Shown here: in pieces, positions 1 to 12,759 of the stretch
Position numbering within the stretch: the stretch's first letter is position 1
Layout: each line of letters opens with the position of its first letter
Assembly: GCA_949357655.1 (NCBI GenBank)
Contig: CASHTG010000002.1
Location: forward strand, 682,001 to 746,000
DNA from: Parascedosporium putredinis
Taxonomy: Eukaryota; Ascomycota; Sordariomycetes; Microascales; Microascaceae
Reading direction: 5' to 3'
Length of the DNA: 64,000 bases
Notes under the pieces: generated by a model
What the model was told of the DNA's origin: nothing
The model's input: only the letters and a program-made list of their open reading frames with translations
Databases searched by the model: none
Position numbers and translations under genes: made by a program

Positions 1-565
1 GGGGTAAGTTCCGTCACCTCGCCCTCGTAGACTTCCTTCGTCTCCCGGACCTTGAGGCCGATGGCGCGCCTAAAGTTCTCCATCAAAACTTCCGTCTTCT
101 TCACTTCGCTCGAGTAGATCTCGCTGCCGACAATGGGGCAAAAGGGTATCTTCGTTCCGAGCTCCTGGCTCACGGCGAGGGCGAGGGCGGTCTTGCCGGT
201 GCCGGGTCCGCCGGCTAGGAGAACCCCGCGGCCAGCCATCTTGTGTGCTCGGATGAGGTCGACTACAACGCCACAGGCCTATAAAACGACATCTAGTTAG
301 TCACCACATCGCAAAGCATCCCAATTGAACCATCACCACATGTGAGAGGATGCTGGGGGCGAAGCAAAACTAGAGAAGGAGTAAAAAGAAAGCAATAAGA
401 ACAAAGGAGTGGCATCCCCACCTCTCGAGCTGACGTTTGGCCGACAAAACCGGAAGCCTGCTTCTCGGCGAGGCCATCTGACCTCAAGCCGAGGCCCTTG
501 ATGTGCGTGTGGGCCGCCGTGCGGTTATCCCGCTTATTGCCCTTGACCTCGCTGATCTGGACCAT
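1..565 (-). CDS. RVB1: RuvB-like AAA+ ATPase 1 (pontin/Rvb1), N-terminal part
   Basis: Rvb1 is an AAA+ ATPase that works as a heterohexamer with Rvb2 in INO80, SWR1 and NuA4 chromatin complexes and in R2TP-dependent assembly of box C/D snoRNPs in the nucleus. Exon 1 (565 down to 422) encodes the family N terminus, starting MVQISEVKGN and including THIKGLGL and FVGQ. An intron follows (421 to 279, 143 nt). Exon 2 (278 down to 1) starts ACGVVVDLIR and carries the Walker A loop, then SQELGTKIPFCP, GSEIYSSEVKKTEVLMENFR and KETKEVYEGEVTEL, all near-identical to known Rvb1. The Walker A reads AGGPGTGKT, where most members I know have AGPPGTGKT. The ATG at 563-565 is chosen because it gives the usual family start. 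The gene leaves the window at base 1, so the insert domain, Walker B and C terminus are not seen. RIC8 lies upstream on the same strand. Confidence 0.95.
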
Positions 566-1539
566 TGCGACTGGAGACTTTGTTCGATTGAGGCGGCTTC
601 AATTTCGTTGCAAGGGAACGGGGAAGAAATCGGGTTGACTACCGGGCCAGGCAAGGACGTATGGTGCTGCTCAAGCGAACAGGAAATGAAATGCGGGTGA
701 GTGATTGAGAAGAATGGATGTGTGTTGCGTACAGGCGGCTGGGGTGGAGGGAAAGAAAACGGGTTGCTGGGAAGCTCCAAAAAGTTTGGCCGCGCGCCTT
801 CTCATGCCAATCCTCACAGCCCTGCAGGCGACGGAGAGCTGGTGCTGTTGCACCAGAGACGGGCGTGTCCTTGCTTAGTCATCACATGCACTTTTAGGTG
901 TGCAACAACACACGCCTATCTGAAGCTGCAAGCTCTCCCAGCAGATGCGGCTTGACAGATTCTTTATATCTCCCTACTATAAAACGGTTTCCGGAAATTG
1001 AAGAAACGCCAAGAACCCTCCTCGTTTTCTTGCGCCTTCGACTCAAATTCAAAGGTTGTCAAATTGTCAAGATACGGGCCCGTTATGGGCCTATTTTGCG
1101 CCTTTGAAATGCACATATATGGAGGCATCAAGATGGAAAATTGGTGGCCAGCTAGTGCTGAGTTATTGGGTCCGTAAGCACGAGCATAGATACCAAAAGT
1201 CCAAAGCCCTTTATACTACTTCGTCTCCCTTTATTATTAAAGCTTTCTTACTATATACCCCCTCTTTCCGCCTTCCTCTCTACTAGGTGCTTAATTCGTA
1301 GATAGGGTATCGTCAAGAGAGTCCTATACTCTCCACCGAATAACAACTAATATGACCGCACCAAATAAAGAGACTGGTCAAACTGGCTCCGGGAACGAAG
1401 GCCCGTAGCCACCATCGTATTAAAATATATCTTTAAAGCACCAGGGCGCATCATACCTCATGTCCCCTCACCCATCATCTAGACTGATGACCGTCAAGTC
1501 ACAACGCCGTCTTCCTCCGACGCTTTCGTTGGTGGCTGT
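566..1539. other. intergenic: RVB1 promoter and RIC8 3' flank
   Basis: Between the RVB1 start codon and the RIC8 stop, both on the minus strand. Only short overlapping open frames occur and none resembles a protein I recognise. The stretch around 1200-1300 is rich in T and A (many tata and tact tracts). No terminator or conserved element could be assigned. Confidence 0.5.
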
Positions 1540-3413
1540 CTATTTCTTCTTCTCATCATCGCTGGAGTCAACTTCCTCCACGGCGGCCATACTCGCAGCC
1601 TGGGCGGCCGGGTTCTCGACTTTGACGACGCCGGTCGCGCGCAACCTAAACCGGATGAGTTAGCACGTATAAAAGTGAGTTGCGTGGAGCCATGGTTCTA
1701 TGATCCATCACGAGCAAACAAACCTTTCAAACAGGACAAAGAGTCGCTCGGCCTCGCGCTCCTTCTCTTCTTCCGTCATCTCCGGCAGGTCAACATCCGG
1801 CTCCATATCCATTCTTTGCCCGGTGATGGGGTTGATGGGAGCGGCGTTATTAGGATCGATGCCGCTCGCGGCGACGTCTTCTTGAGAGAGGTTGATACCC
1901 TTTGATGTGAGGTAGCCCACGGCGTTTCCGAAGCCCACATTGCGGACAAACTCGCGGGAGTCCTTGTTTGATAGTTCAAACAGCAAGGTGAGGGTGGGAT
2001 CCCTGAGCTCCGGGGACGTGGAGTTCACGCCGAAGTGGAGGATCCTATGGGGCAGTGTGGTCCCCTTTCCGAGAACTACTTTGCGGTCCTCTTCGGAAGG
2101 AAGCATGCGCTCTTTCAGTTGCTTCAACGTCTCGGATTCGGGGTCAACAGCTTGCGAGACTCGTTGAAGCGCCACCATGGGGGTTAAGAGATTCATCTCG
2201 CCCGCCTTGCCGGCATATGTTTTGAGGAGGCGTCCACCACATCTACCAGCTTATCAATGTGGGCTTTAGGGAACGTGACGCCCTTACGGGACTTATCGTG
2301 GAATGGCACGGAGGCTAAGCACCCTACAAGAAGGGACACGGGCAGCTGCATCGGGGGAGAGGGAATCTTGACCTTGTCGAGAAGATCGAAGACGGGCTGG
2401 ACTGATGGTATGAACCTATGCGCTTGCGCCTCGTAGCTTACGGCTAGGGTGGACATGAGCTTCAAGCTCGCTACTGCGGGCTGAGCGGGATCTGTCGATA
2501 AAGGGGCGTCTGATTTCGCATGGCGGGACAAGTTCTGCCGATCACAGCCCATTAGCATTTTCACCTCGAAGGCATCTTCCTCGACCGCCCCGTGCGCGAG
2601 ATGGTGGATATGTACGTACGGCGTTGATCGGATCTGCGAGGTCTTCATTGTCAAAGCAAGAGTTTAGATCTAAGGTTGTTTGTACTGAGGAAAAGAGGAG
2701 AAGGTTTCCACAGGCAAGTTCGTCCTCGGGGTCGCCGTTCTAATGGGACACACAGGTGTTTCGTTAGCTCCCATTAAAGGTTGTGTAATGCCTTTTTCAA
2801 AACCTAGGAAGTTTTGACACTCACCTTCAAGCGCGCGACCACCTTTTGAGGATACCCTTCATCCACAAAGACTTGGCGCATGGGTTGCGCGAGCACCACG
2901 ATGTTGTTTAGACACCGCGAAGCGATACGCTGCGTGTTGATGGGGATAGCGTCACTATCATTAGCAAAGGCATAGCGGCCGACGATAGACAGCCCGCGCT
3001 TTGTGGTGAGCGGGTCCGAAAAGGGGTTTCGAATAGTGCGGGTGTAGATGTGGAGGGAGGTGAGAATCTCGTCGCACTCTGTCCAGAGCACATGGCCAAC
3101 CCTCAAGTTAGCGGGGAATGGCTCTTGCGGGAATGACACTCATTCTCGTTTTGGAGAAGATGCTTGGCTTGAGGAGATGGGGAGCAGCAGCCAAAGATGT
3201 CTTATCCTCGAGCAGACGGAGACATACCAGGGATAGGCACGGCAGGACCTTTGTCGAGGCCGGCCTCGAGACGGTCCAAGGATTCCCGCACTTGGTCGGG
3301 TGTTTCTAGAATAAACGAGCGAGAAGGTAAGCAGAGTGCCCTTCGCAAGAGGTTGGATTCGCGCTCGGTTCGAGGTGACGAGGAATTATAAGCGGGTGGG
3401 CCTCACTATTCAT
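1540..3413 (-). CDS. RIC8: Ric8/synembryn, G-alpha chaperone and exchange factor
   Basis: Ric8 is a cytosolic armadillo-repeat protein that folds G-alpha subunits and promotes GDP/GTP exchange on them; in filamentous fungi it acts in heterotrimeric G-protein signalling. Proposed exons on the minus strand: 3413-3407, 3305-3228, 3078-2825, 2739-2620, 2534-1724 and 1645-1540; the introns have GT..AG ends, several with GCTAAC or GCTAAT branch sites. Recognisable segments are ECDEILTSLHIY, NPFSDPLTTKRGLSIV, RQVFVDEGYPQK, LSRHAKSD, LPSEEDRKVVLGKG, GINLSQEDVAASGIDP, EREAERLFVLFER and the acidic-lysine end SSDDEKKK. One frame break lies at 2226-2227: the reading passes from DVVDAS to KTYAGKAG only if one base is added to a short C run. 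The first exon has only seven coding bases (ATG AAT A), so the exact start is inferred. The family assignment is firm and the 5' structure less so. Confidence 0.88.
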
Positions 3414-6400
3414 CGTCACTTAGAGGTCGTCAATGCTAGGACGGGGTTGATGGGAGAAGGGAAGTTTGGCGGGGGCGGGGTGTAACTGTTTGGCCGGCTA
3501 GTGACCTGTTGAACGAAAGACTCGAATCGGGAGAGGCCAAGGACCGAGGAGACAGAGACGGGGACGAGAAAGCGGGAGAAGAAGAAAAGAAGAACAAAGG
3601 AAGAAATAAATAAAGATAAGCAGACTACGGAGTCGGTGACAGGAATAGCACCGCTTTTGAGGAAGGGGGTGGACCAGAACTTGGAGGACTTGGACTGGAC
3701 TATCTGGATGTAATGGAGGGGCAATTTCGCGATGGGGCTCTCAATTGAGACTTCGTACGTGCGGTGCACCTTGCACCTTCCACACGGCATTCAATGGGAA
3801 CGGCGGGGTACCTTGCTCGCTTTCTGGCACATGCGCAAGTCCTGTTCAACGCTACTGGCCTTGTTTTTTCCCGCCATGGATGTTCGTGCTTCTTCAAGTG
3901 TTTCCAGTCCCAACCGCAACTAGATCACGGCCACTACCCTACCCGCACACGAGGTTTTTTTCCCCCTCTCTCTTACGATAGGGGGTTGCGATAGCTCCAA
4001 ATCCCAAAAGATAAAACGAGCGCATGGTGCTTCCCATCAATGATGACTTCACCGTCCCAATAGGGTGCGCAGAACAGGCGTGATCTAACGATGCGTCGAC
4101 CCTGCAATCCTCCTCGAAACCCACATCTCCAGCCCTGAAATGTTGCAGCATCCATTCCTTTGTCCCAAGTACGACATTGCAGACCCAGCTCCCCCACCAC
4201 CCATCACACCCTCATCACCCTTTTTTCGTTTTGTCGCTCCGCACGACCAGCTTCTAGAGGATCTCCTAGCCTTCCAAAAGCGCCGCCCACCGGCCCGCAT
4301 GCACTTTAACCAATTTCCCCGTGCGCTATCCTGCGCAAGAACGCTCCCTCGGGATACCGGGATACCGGCCAGCGACGCTGCGCTACACCACGTCGGCGGC
4401 ATCATGCACCCACTAGCCAGCCACGGAGGCCACGGCATCCCCGTTTCTTCCAATTTCAGGTCGCTCGTCGTATAACGCTAAGCTGTCAAAGAGACGAAAG
4501 GAAGGAGGGGCTTGCTGCATTCGGCATCCCCCTTCTTTCACCAATTACGCCCTCGAGGCCCATTTGGTAACACCTCCACAATGCCGACGATGCGGCGGCA
4601 ACGCCGGCCACGTGGACTCCTCGCCTGCACCCCTAACCTCGCCGAGCCAGCACCAGCTCGTTGGGTACATCAGCGGAGGAATAAGTCGGACAAAGAACCC
4701 ACCCACCTTAATCATAGTGTATGTCCCCGGAGATTACTGGCTAGCGGTGAAGGGAATCCGCAAAGCCACCGAACCTTTAGCCCCGCCTTGACAAATGTTT
4801 CCTAGGCTCTGGGGTTTTGGACACGAGCGTGATAGATAAGATGAGATTTCCACGACGTCGTCGCTTTCAACTCTGTGTCTACATGTAGGCGTCGTCACTT
4901 CTCTGACAATGCAACAAATACAACAAGGGAACTACAAGTAACCCCACCCAACCGACGAAGCGGAGCGGAAAAGGAGATGAATACCCCAGAAATAAGCAAA
5001 AAAGGGGCTGCAGATAGGAGGGCGGAACCCAGAAATTGCGCTGGAACGGGATGCTGTCATGTCATGCAGATGGATGGAGATGGTCTGCACCAAGGGCTGG
5101 CTCTCGCACCCACGACCTTCACTATGGCGCGCACCTTTGTGCTATGGGGCTGCATGGGCGACATTGAACCGTGTTCCAATCTTCAATAATTAACAAGCCT
5201 ATAGAGGCATCTGTTGATACATTGATGCAAACGTTGAAGATGCCGAGGCGTCTTAAAAACGGGATCAAGCATGAGTAACACCAAAGATGAAAGATGGGGA
5301 TGGTCCGCTTTCGGTGACGACAGCATCAGCGCAGCGCGGGGCCAAGCCAAGCTAAGGCGATGGCTGAGTGTGTGTTCTACCCTTGGACCCCTTTTTTGGA
5401 GGCACACAATCTGTCATCCAGCTGAGAGATCCTTCGTCATTCCAACGAAGATGGGCGAGGCCCAGCTTCAGGACCCCCATCCCATCGGGTGAATTTGAAA
5501 ATACCCAGTTTCGGCAACACCAGCGGCCTGCCCCTCTCGGGTCTCGGGATCGACCGAATGACCCTCGTGAACCCTATTTAAACTTTGTAGGCAGAATGGA
5601 GAGTAAGGGAAGCGATTTGAGAGATTGACGATCCGAGAACCCGCCCTTCTTCTTGCGGCACTCGTCCTGCCGTCCCATCGCGACATGGTATGGAGAGATC
5701 CATCACTTGCGTCTGGAGTACAGTGGTACCATCAATGAAACCTCGCCTCCGCGCTGGCCCTTGCCAAGCCGATGCATGCGGAATGCCGCATTGCTTTCAG
5801 CGCGAGCCCAGATAAATGTACTGGATCTATTCCCCATACCACCTGGTTTTGAGAACGACTCTCGAAGGAGGGATCTCGCTTTCCCTTTTCGAGAGAAAAA
5901 ATAAAGGAAAGAAGAGGCCTTGTTTCCCTCCTTAGCCGGAGGCCGTGTCCTTCAAGACGTGTATCACGCGTCTTCCTAAAAGAGTGGTTTGGCAAGATAG
6001 CACTTGAGGGCCGGCAAACCGAAACCAGCCACGACCCCCACCAGCACTGGTTCTGAAATCATTCATCTCATGCCCATTCTGCGTCGGTACTGTACTGACT
6101 TGTTGAGCCCGTATAATATTCGATAGTCAATACCGCAAGAGTGCATTTTGATCCACAGCTGTGATAGATCTATTGCATTATATCCATTATATACTCTCGT
6201 CGCTCCAGTCTTGTCTATGCCTGGCCAGGCCATGTCTTGTCTTTGGGTCAGGGGTGTTTGTCTTATTCGAAGGCCGCTGTAAAGAAAGAGTACACGGTAT
6301 CACTGATATTCCAAAGTCGCCGAACTCTCCTTGAAATGGATCAACTGCCCCTGCAGACTTGCCCTTTTTCAGTCTGGGCAGTATTGCTGTCAACGAGCCA

Positions 6401-7230
6401 GTCTCAAGCGGTAGCAACCAACTGATCAAGTGCCGTTGACAATTGACCATGGAATGTGGAAGTGATCCATTTGATTGATTCCGGTGCATTCCTTGTCTCG
6501 CGCGCGGGTGCAAGGGTTGCTTGATCTGTAGCGCTGTCAAGATTGGCCGATGATGAATCCTATTGGTCCATTTCGGTCGGCTTTCAGGTACCATTGAGCA
6601 CTGCGTCAGGCACTCAAGGCACTCTCCATCAATTGGTGCAAGCGCTGAAGGGCGCCAGAATTGATCATTGATGCCACTAATCCAGTTTGGTGCAGTATCC
6701 CCCACCAAAATTCCTCAACTTCGTCGCACTTCCCTTTCCGTCAACCCCTGTCGATGATCAGCGGCTCCTTTTTTCTCTTCGTCTCCCTCCCCCAGCCCCC
6801 ATCGTGTCTCACCTCATTCGAATTGAACCAAATTCCGTTCAACTGCCGTATGTTTGCCAGAGAGAACTTGGTGAAAAATAAAACATCGATTTGCTTCTTT
6901 AAAAAATAAAAACATAGGCAGGAAATAATTGGACTGAGAGGAATCGGGGGCTTTCGCGCGAGCTGAGCCCACTCGACTCTAGTCTTGACGACTGTCCATT
7001 CCATTCACCAGCCCCCATTTCACGGTCGCGACCCTCTTTTCCAAAAGCCCGCACGCCTCCTACGACCTAGACACCGAGCCGAATTCCCTCCTCTATCTTC
7101 GATCCGTCCTTGCTATTATTGTTCCCCATCATGTCTTGACCTCCGAGCCGAATCGAACGACGAGCGAAACTATTATAGCGAGACCCTCCGGTCTTCCCCT
7201 TGAACGCAGGCAGCGCCTGCCTCCGCAGCC
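3414..7230. other. divergent intergenic region, RIC8 / septation gene
   Basis: About 3.8 kb separates the two divergent start codons, long for neighbouring fungal genes. The part next to RIC8 (about 3540-3660 on the plus strand) is purine-rich, which is pyrimidine-rich on the RIC8 strand and fits a 5' leader. The part before the septation gene (about 6680-7230) is C/T-rich and fits its leader. The middle has only non-conserved short open frames, the longest 173 codons on the minus strand at 6187-6708, none recognised. No tRNA or repeat was seen. Confidence 0.5.
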
Positions 7231-10200
7231 ATGAATGGCTTTTCACCTCCCAGAAACCCCTACGGTCGGGGCGATATGAAGGGATCCTCCCCCAAGACGC
7301 GCGCAACCTCCTCCGGGCCCGAGTGCGCGACTGATAGTCGAGGGCTACAAGAAGGATCTGAGTAATGACGTAGGCAGGGACGCCCTGCGAGCTAATCCTG
7401 TTCGTCTCCGCTTTACTTATCGTGCCGCTGCTGCCCCATTCCCCCGGAACCTAGGGTGAATACTAAGACTCACATGCTATCGTAGAAGGAGACTGACCGG
7501 CCGCGGGCCTCCACCATGGTCGATCTCGACGACCCCATCCAAGTCCACCTACTCACCGAAACAGCACTTTTCGACAGCCGCCGATACGAAATCCTATCCG
7601 AGGAGGAAGTTGACGACCTCAAGAAACAGTGCCAGTCCATGGCCCAGCGTATCGAGAAGACCCGCGCCAACCTCGCCGTCCAGATCAAGTACCGGGATGC
7701 TGCGATATCCATGGCAAAACTGTATTCCCCATCACTTCCTCCGTCGGCAGGCGGACGCCTATCGGGAGCCAGGCGAGCAACCGCGATAGTGCGGAGCAGG
7801 CGGATCTAGAACGCCAGGCCACGGAGAGGCGCTGTGACGAGTTGGCGACTGAACTGTGGAATCTTGAGCGCCGCATAATGGAGCCCCAGCGACGCTTGCT
7901 GGAGCACACGGCCGCCATATTACAGCTTACCCACAAGGGATCGAGCAAGAAACAGCAGCAGTCTAGTGTGCCCGTCTTAAACGGAATGCCGGGGAGCCCC
8001 GAAAGCCTTTACACGTACTCCAACGGCCGGTCGAGCATGGACATCGATTTCCAAACCCCTATAGAGATTCCCCTCAAATCTCCTATCCGAGAGCAGACCA
8101 ATAAGCTGCGCGAAGAAGCCGACCGCTTAAAGCAGGAAAACGACCAACTTAAGGCCCAGTCCGACGCATTTGGGCTCGAGGTCGACGCCCTGCGGAGGGA
8201 AACCTCGGATAACGAACGTGAGATTAGCGACCTGGAGCGGAAGCTAGAAACCCTAAACTCGTCTCTTCGCGATGTCATCGTCAAGTTCAACCCGTCCAAG
8301 AACTCTAATTTCCGTGCGCCCCGCCGAGCGGCGGGTCGATGAGAGGCGCACGTCCCACGGCGGCCATCAATGGTCAGCTCGACTTCCTAGCCGATACAAT
8401 CTCCGCAGTCAGGCAGGAGCAGGAACAGGGCCAGTCCCGTTCACGCTCCGTTGATGAAGAAGCGTCTACAGCGATCGCCATGGCCCAGGCCGAGGGTCGC
8501 CTCGATGCGCTCAACAACCAAATCACCGATCTCCTGCTCGGCGTTGGTGCTCAACCCCCACCTCGCCCGAACCCTCCCAGCTCCAGGGAGGAGGAGAGCT
8601 TGAGCTCGATGATCGCATCAGCTACCTTCAATATTCTCTCCGTGTCGTAGAGGCGGAATTGATGCAGGCCGTCGATCGTGCCAACAATAGTGCTCGGTCG
8701 GCCCCTAGCGGCGGCGATGATCAGCGTGTGCTAAGGGAGCTCTGGGACATGGTTCAGGATGGATTCTCCGAGCTCCGACGGCAGCGAGAGGATCGCAACA
8801 AGATACGCCAAGAAAAGGGCCTCGAGGACGACGAGGACGAGATGGCCGTTGACGAGACCTTTGATCCAACCGAAAAGTTCTCCCCACCGGCCTGTCTATA
8901 CGCATCCGGTCACTGGCTTCCCAGATCTCCAAACTGACAGAGCACAAGGCCGTGCTCAAGAGGCAGATCAAGCAGCAGCGTGAGCTCAATAACAAGTCGA
9001 GCGGTGAAAAGGACATAGAGCTCCAGAACAAGGATGCCGAGATCGAAAGGAGGATTCTCGAGGCCAGAAATAAAGAGGACGAGCTCCAATCCAAGCTGGT
9101 TGAGCTGTCTGCTACTGAAGCCGTTCTAGCCTCAAAGGATGCAGAACTCCTCGATCTCGACAAGAAGGTCTTTGACTTGGAAGAGAAGCTCAGCGACCTC
9201 AACATGGAACTAAGCGAAGCCCGTAGCACGAGCAGCGGTACTCAGGCCGCCAACCCTGAAGAGCTCGAAGCCAAGGATCGTCGCGTCCGAGAACTCGAGG
9301 CCGAGCTAGTTGAGATGCAGCAGATTCTCGAAAAGTCCCGCGGGGACGCTTCCCAGACGCAAGGCATGCTCGTTTCGGCCCTGCGCGACCTAGATACGGT
9401 GAACCGCAACGCGCAAGCCCTCGAGTCGGAGAATCTCAGGCGGCGCGCGCCGAGCTTGAAGAGAAGACGACGAAGCTAGCAGCGCTGGAGACGAGCAGCA
9501 AGGATCTCGAGAGCCGTCTCAACATGACGGAGGCGAGCCGCAGCGAGCTCCAGACGCGCATGGACGAGATCGATGGCAAGATTGAGACGCTTGAGGTTGA
9601 ACTTGCCGAAACGCGGGCGGCGCAAAGGCGGCCGAGATGGCGGCCGAGTTCAAGCAAAAGGAGCTCGACGGCAAGCAGCGCGAGATCAAGGAGAAGAACG
9701 ACGTGCTCGACAGCCTCAACATGATGGTCGTTGAGCTCAAGACGGAGCTCACCATTGCCCAAGCCGAGCTGGACGGCGCGTACGGCTCCCGCGCCGAGAG
9801 GGCGGCCGACGTCGCCGCGATCAAGAGCAATGACCAGGTGAACGAGCTCCACACGCAGATCGACACTCTCAAGACGGAGCTCGACCAAACGCTCAAGCAG
9901 CTCGAGGATATCACGCGCGAGACCATTACAGCCGAGCGCGAGAAGCTCGAGATCGAGGGCAGGCTGGACGACACGATTGCCGCGCGCGCCACGCTCGAGG
10001 CCGAGATCGAGGAGCTCCGCCAGCGGTTGGACGCCGAGGTGCTCGGCTCGCGCGAGAAGATCAACAAGCTCCAGGAGGAGCTCGACACTCAGAGGCTCAA
10101 GGCCGTGCCCACGGGCGAGGGCGGTGCCTCGCGGCCCGGTGCGGGCGCGTCGATGCTCAGCGAACAGTTTAGGGCCACTATGAGGGAAGAGAGGAAGAAG

Positions 10201-10397
10201 TTCCAAGAAGACCTGAGGGTAAGTCGAATCGTGCAGCTACTGCTGCCCATTCCTCCCTTACAACTGACGAGGGGACTTGACGACTAACATAACTCGTGAT
10301 TATAGGAAGAGCAATCTCGGAGGAGGAAGCTCGAGGAAGAGCTCACTCGGCTTCGAAAGGCAGCGGGACCCGGCAAGAGCCCCTCAGCCCGAAATAG
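7231..10397 (+). CDS. 'up-regulated during septation' domain coiled-coil protein
   Basis: This is a long coiled-coil protein of a Pezizomycotina family named after a fission-yeast gene induced during septation; its molecular role is unknown. The family core is clear: IQVHLLTETALFDSR, EEEVDDLKKQC, RIEKTRANLA and YRDAAISMAKLYSP, then CDELATELWNLERRI, LRDVIVKFNP, DFLADTI and VVEAELMQAVDRA, then several hundred residues of heptad-rich coiled coil with many E/K/L/R, ending in REERKKFQEDLR and EEELTRLRKAAGPGKSP. Introns at 7370-7485 and 10219-10305 (GACTAAC branch). The frame is broken at least seven times by apparent single-base losses: C runs 7727-7730, 8319-8322, 8882-8885 and 10380-10383, G runs 8586-8588, 9439-9440 and 9614-9616, plus a net two bases near 7300-7320. 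The stop at 10395-10397 assumes the last correction; uncorrected, the frame runs on to about 10857. Start chosen at the first ATG leading into the conserved frame. Confidence 0.82.
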
Positions 10398-12037
10398 AAG
10401 ACCGGGTCAACTTGGTGACCGAGACTTGCCTCTCCTTTCCCCCTCACCTTATGAATTTGACGCTACAGCGACGAATGGAAACGAACAGCCAGACACCCTA
10501 AACACCCTCACCGTCATGGCGCGATATCCCGTCTCCGTTCGACACCTCTACCATCGGTGCCAGCCATTTTGTGCATTCTTGAACCCTCTTTCTTTCCCCT
10601 TTGGATTGAGCTTTATTCTTCTTTTTTTCCTTCCTCCTTTGGGACTGCATCTATTCGATTCTATCGGCATTCCAGCATGGCGCTTTTTACTTTTCTTTCC
10701 CCATTTCCGCGCGCAAAATGCACCAAACCAGCCCTCCCCTTTTTTCTTTTGCGCACCTCCTCCCCAAACATCAGGGCCTTCCCTCCTTCCCCGGGCCCCT
10801 GACAGTTTTCTTGTTTCGTCCCATCTTGTTCTTCTTGTTCCTTGCCTAGGGATCTGATCTTTATTTTTTCCTTATCACCTGTTCATATATAGAAAGGGCC
10901 ACGCATTGCTTTTCGCTCGCACGAGTTATTTCTATAGTTTTTCTTTTTTGCCCAACGCGCGCCGTTTACGTCACGTCACGCCTGTGCGTGCTCAGGGAGG
11001 AGCTGGAGAAGTAGAGTTGAGATGAGGATCATGCACGTGTATATTATGAAGGGCATCTTTTTGGCTGGGAGGGCTGAGGAGGGCTTGAGGAAAGAAGGGC
11101 TAATGGTGTCCTCTCTTGCTCCTCATGTTCCTTCTCCCCGACTTGGACCCTGACTTGTGGTCAGGCGAGATGGGCGTCAAAAGGGGGAAAGTGCCGTGAA
11201 TATCAAAAATCAAAGTCAATGAACGACGCATTTTTAATCACTTTATTCTGTTCCGGTGAGGTACTAATGACTTGATGTCTTGTGACTAAAACATCCATGG
11301 ATTGATGTCAGTCGGGGCAAGCTTACTCTTCACTATGCCCCCGATCCTTATATTGAGAACCTACAAGAAGGTTTTTAGAAATCCCAAGCCGGGTGCTGTT
11401 AAAATCACATGTAGAGCAAAAAGAATTTCCGACTCGTGGAGCCTTTAACAAGCTATTCGATGTGTGCAAAGTTCAGACGTTTTGTTTCTGCTTTGTTTTT
11501 CGTTTTCTAATTGGGTATCATTGTACATGTATTCTCTGTGATTGTTTTCCTTTTGAACGTTTGTCTCGTTATAGAGAGGTCAATGGGATAAGAAGGAATC
11601 AGGAAAGGTGGAATGTCAAACAAGACGACATCAGTTCCTGAGCCCCATCCTGGCCTGATCAACGCGTTCGGTGAACCGTGCCGTTTCGGTCACCGTTCAT
11701 CCCGATAGTCCTGCGAGCCATTCTTTTTCCCCGCGTTGAGGGATCAGAAAGATTCTCAACACCGGGAGGGGGCCCGTGTGAGAAAGGATGGGGTCGAGTG
11801 CGAGGCCGGAATAGAGGTGGCGAAAAGTGAAGGGAAAGGATCCCCTCTCACCGAGGCGATCGACATTCCCAACGAAGGCGGCAAGAGTCATCACCCCTCA
11901 CTTCAAATGCTACCCATCGCCCCAATACCCGTTCCCCGCCCGCCACCATCTCGACTCTCGAGGTGCGCCGCCCGCCGTAGTCCCTCGTATCATGCCCTCC
12001 CCCGCCGCCTCCTTGCCCCTCTTGCCCCTCTCTGCCA
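10398..12037. other. convergent intergenic region
   Basis: Shared 3' flank of the septation gene (+) and TAF13 (-). The first 450 bases are strongly pyrimidine-rich and likely belong to a 3' UTR. It holds the repeated string acgtcacgtcacg near 10968-10980 and a CACGTG near 11034. No coding segment is recognised. Confidence 0.5.
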
Positions 12038-12759
12038 TCACCTTTTACGCAAAACATCCGCCTCCGCCTCCGCATCATCATCCTGTTCCCCTAGCGCCTC
12101 CTCTTCCGCCGGTGCCGCTCTTCCCGTCTCGGCGGTGGTGCCACCCGCCACGCTGCCTGCTGTCGCGCCACCCTCTCCGTCCGCGGCAGCGTCGCCTGCC
12201 GCGCCGCCACCTGCGCCACCCGCCTTGCCGCCCTTGGCCTCGGTAGCGGCGGCTTCCTTGACGATGTCGTCCTCGGTCTCTTTGAAAATCTTGCGCGCGC
12301 TCTCAATCTCGTTCTTCTTCTCAAACACCTCTTGGATCTTGCCAAGGAAGGAAGGGTTGCGGCGAAAGGCAAAGGAGAAGTCTTCGGCCTTGATTTTTGG
12401 CGGCCGGCGTGGTGGGCGGCGCGGTTGGCCTCGAAGGCGACGCCTTGGATGAAGTCGGTGAGGATTTCGTCGCACACGCGAATGGTTTCTGGGAGGGGTT
12501 TCGGACGTCGCCAAAGCCGTAGAGGATCAGGCTTACTAGTAGACCGGGGGTTAGCTGTAAGCCCACCAGGGATGGGGGCAAGGATGAAGGGGGCGGGGAG
12601 GCGGCAAGAAGAAAGGGCAAGGCTAGAGAAGTAGAGGCAAAGAGTTTGCGCGCGTGTGTGGTTGGGGGCGGAGGGGTCAGCGCGGGCGAGATACGTACAG
12701 TCGTTGGCCGTAAAATTCATCTTACCGACATTTTTGCCGGCGCGCGCTCGAGGCTCCAT
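12038..12759 (-). CDS. TAF13: TFIID subunit TAF13 (histone-fold)
   Basis: TAF13 is a histone-fold subunit of the general transcription factor TFIID that pairs with TAF11 and contacts TBP. Exon 1 (12759 to 12699) encodes MEPRARAGKNVGKMNFTAND. An intron follows (12698 to 12536, 163 nt, GCTAAC branch). Exon 2 (12535 to 12038) encodes the histone fold: LILYGFGDVRNP, IRVCDEILTDFIQG, ANRAAHHAGRQ, KAEDFSFAFRRNPSFLGK and VFEKKNEIESARKIF, then a long tail rich in Ala, Gly and Glu. Two apparent one-base losses break the fold: a four-base run at 12495-12498 between RNP and the conserved LPETI, and a five-base run at 12394-12398 between GRQ and KIKAEDF. With one base added at each, the fold is continuous. 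The tail after DDIVKEAA is low-complexity and less certain. Divergent from KSH1. Confidence 0.92.

Noticed and set aside
6187..6708. 173-codon minus-strand open frame
   Set aside because: No recognisable family and no supporting context; likely chance.
9436..10206. 256-codon minus-strand open frame
   Set aside because: It is the antisense shadow of the coiled-coil gene, caused by its biased codon use.
7231..10397. Programmed ribosomal frameshifting in the septation gene
   Set aside because: There are too many sites, no shared slippery sequence, and the same pattern in unrelated genes; sequence error is simpler.
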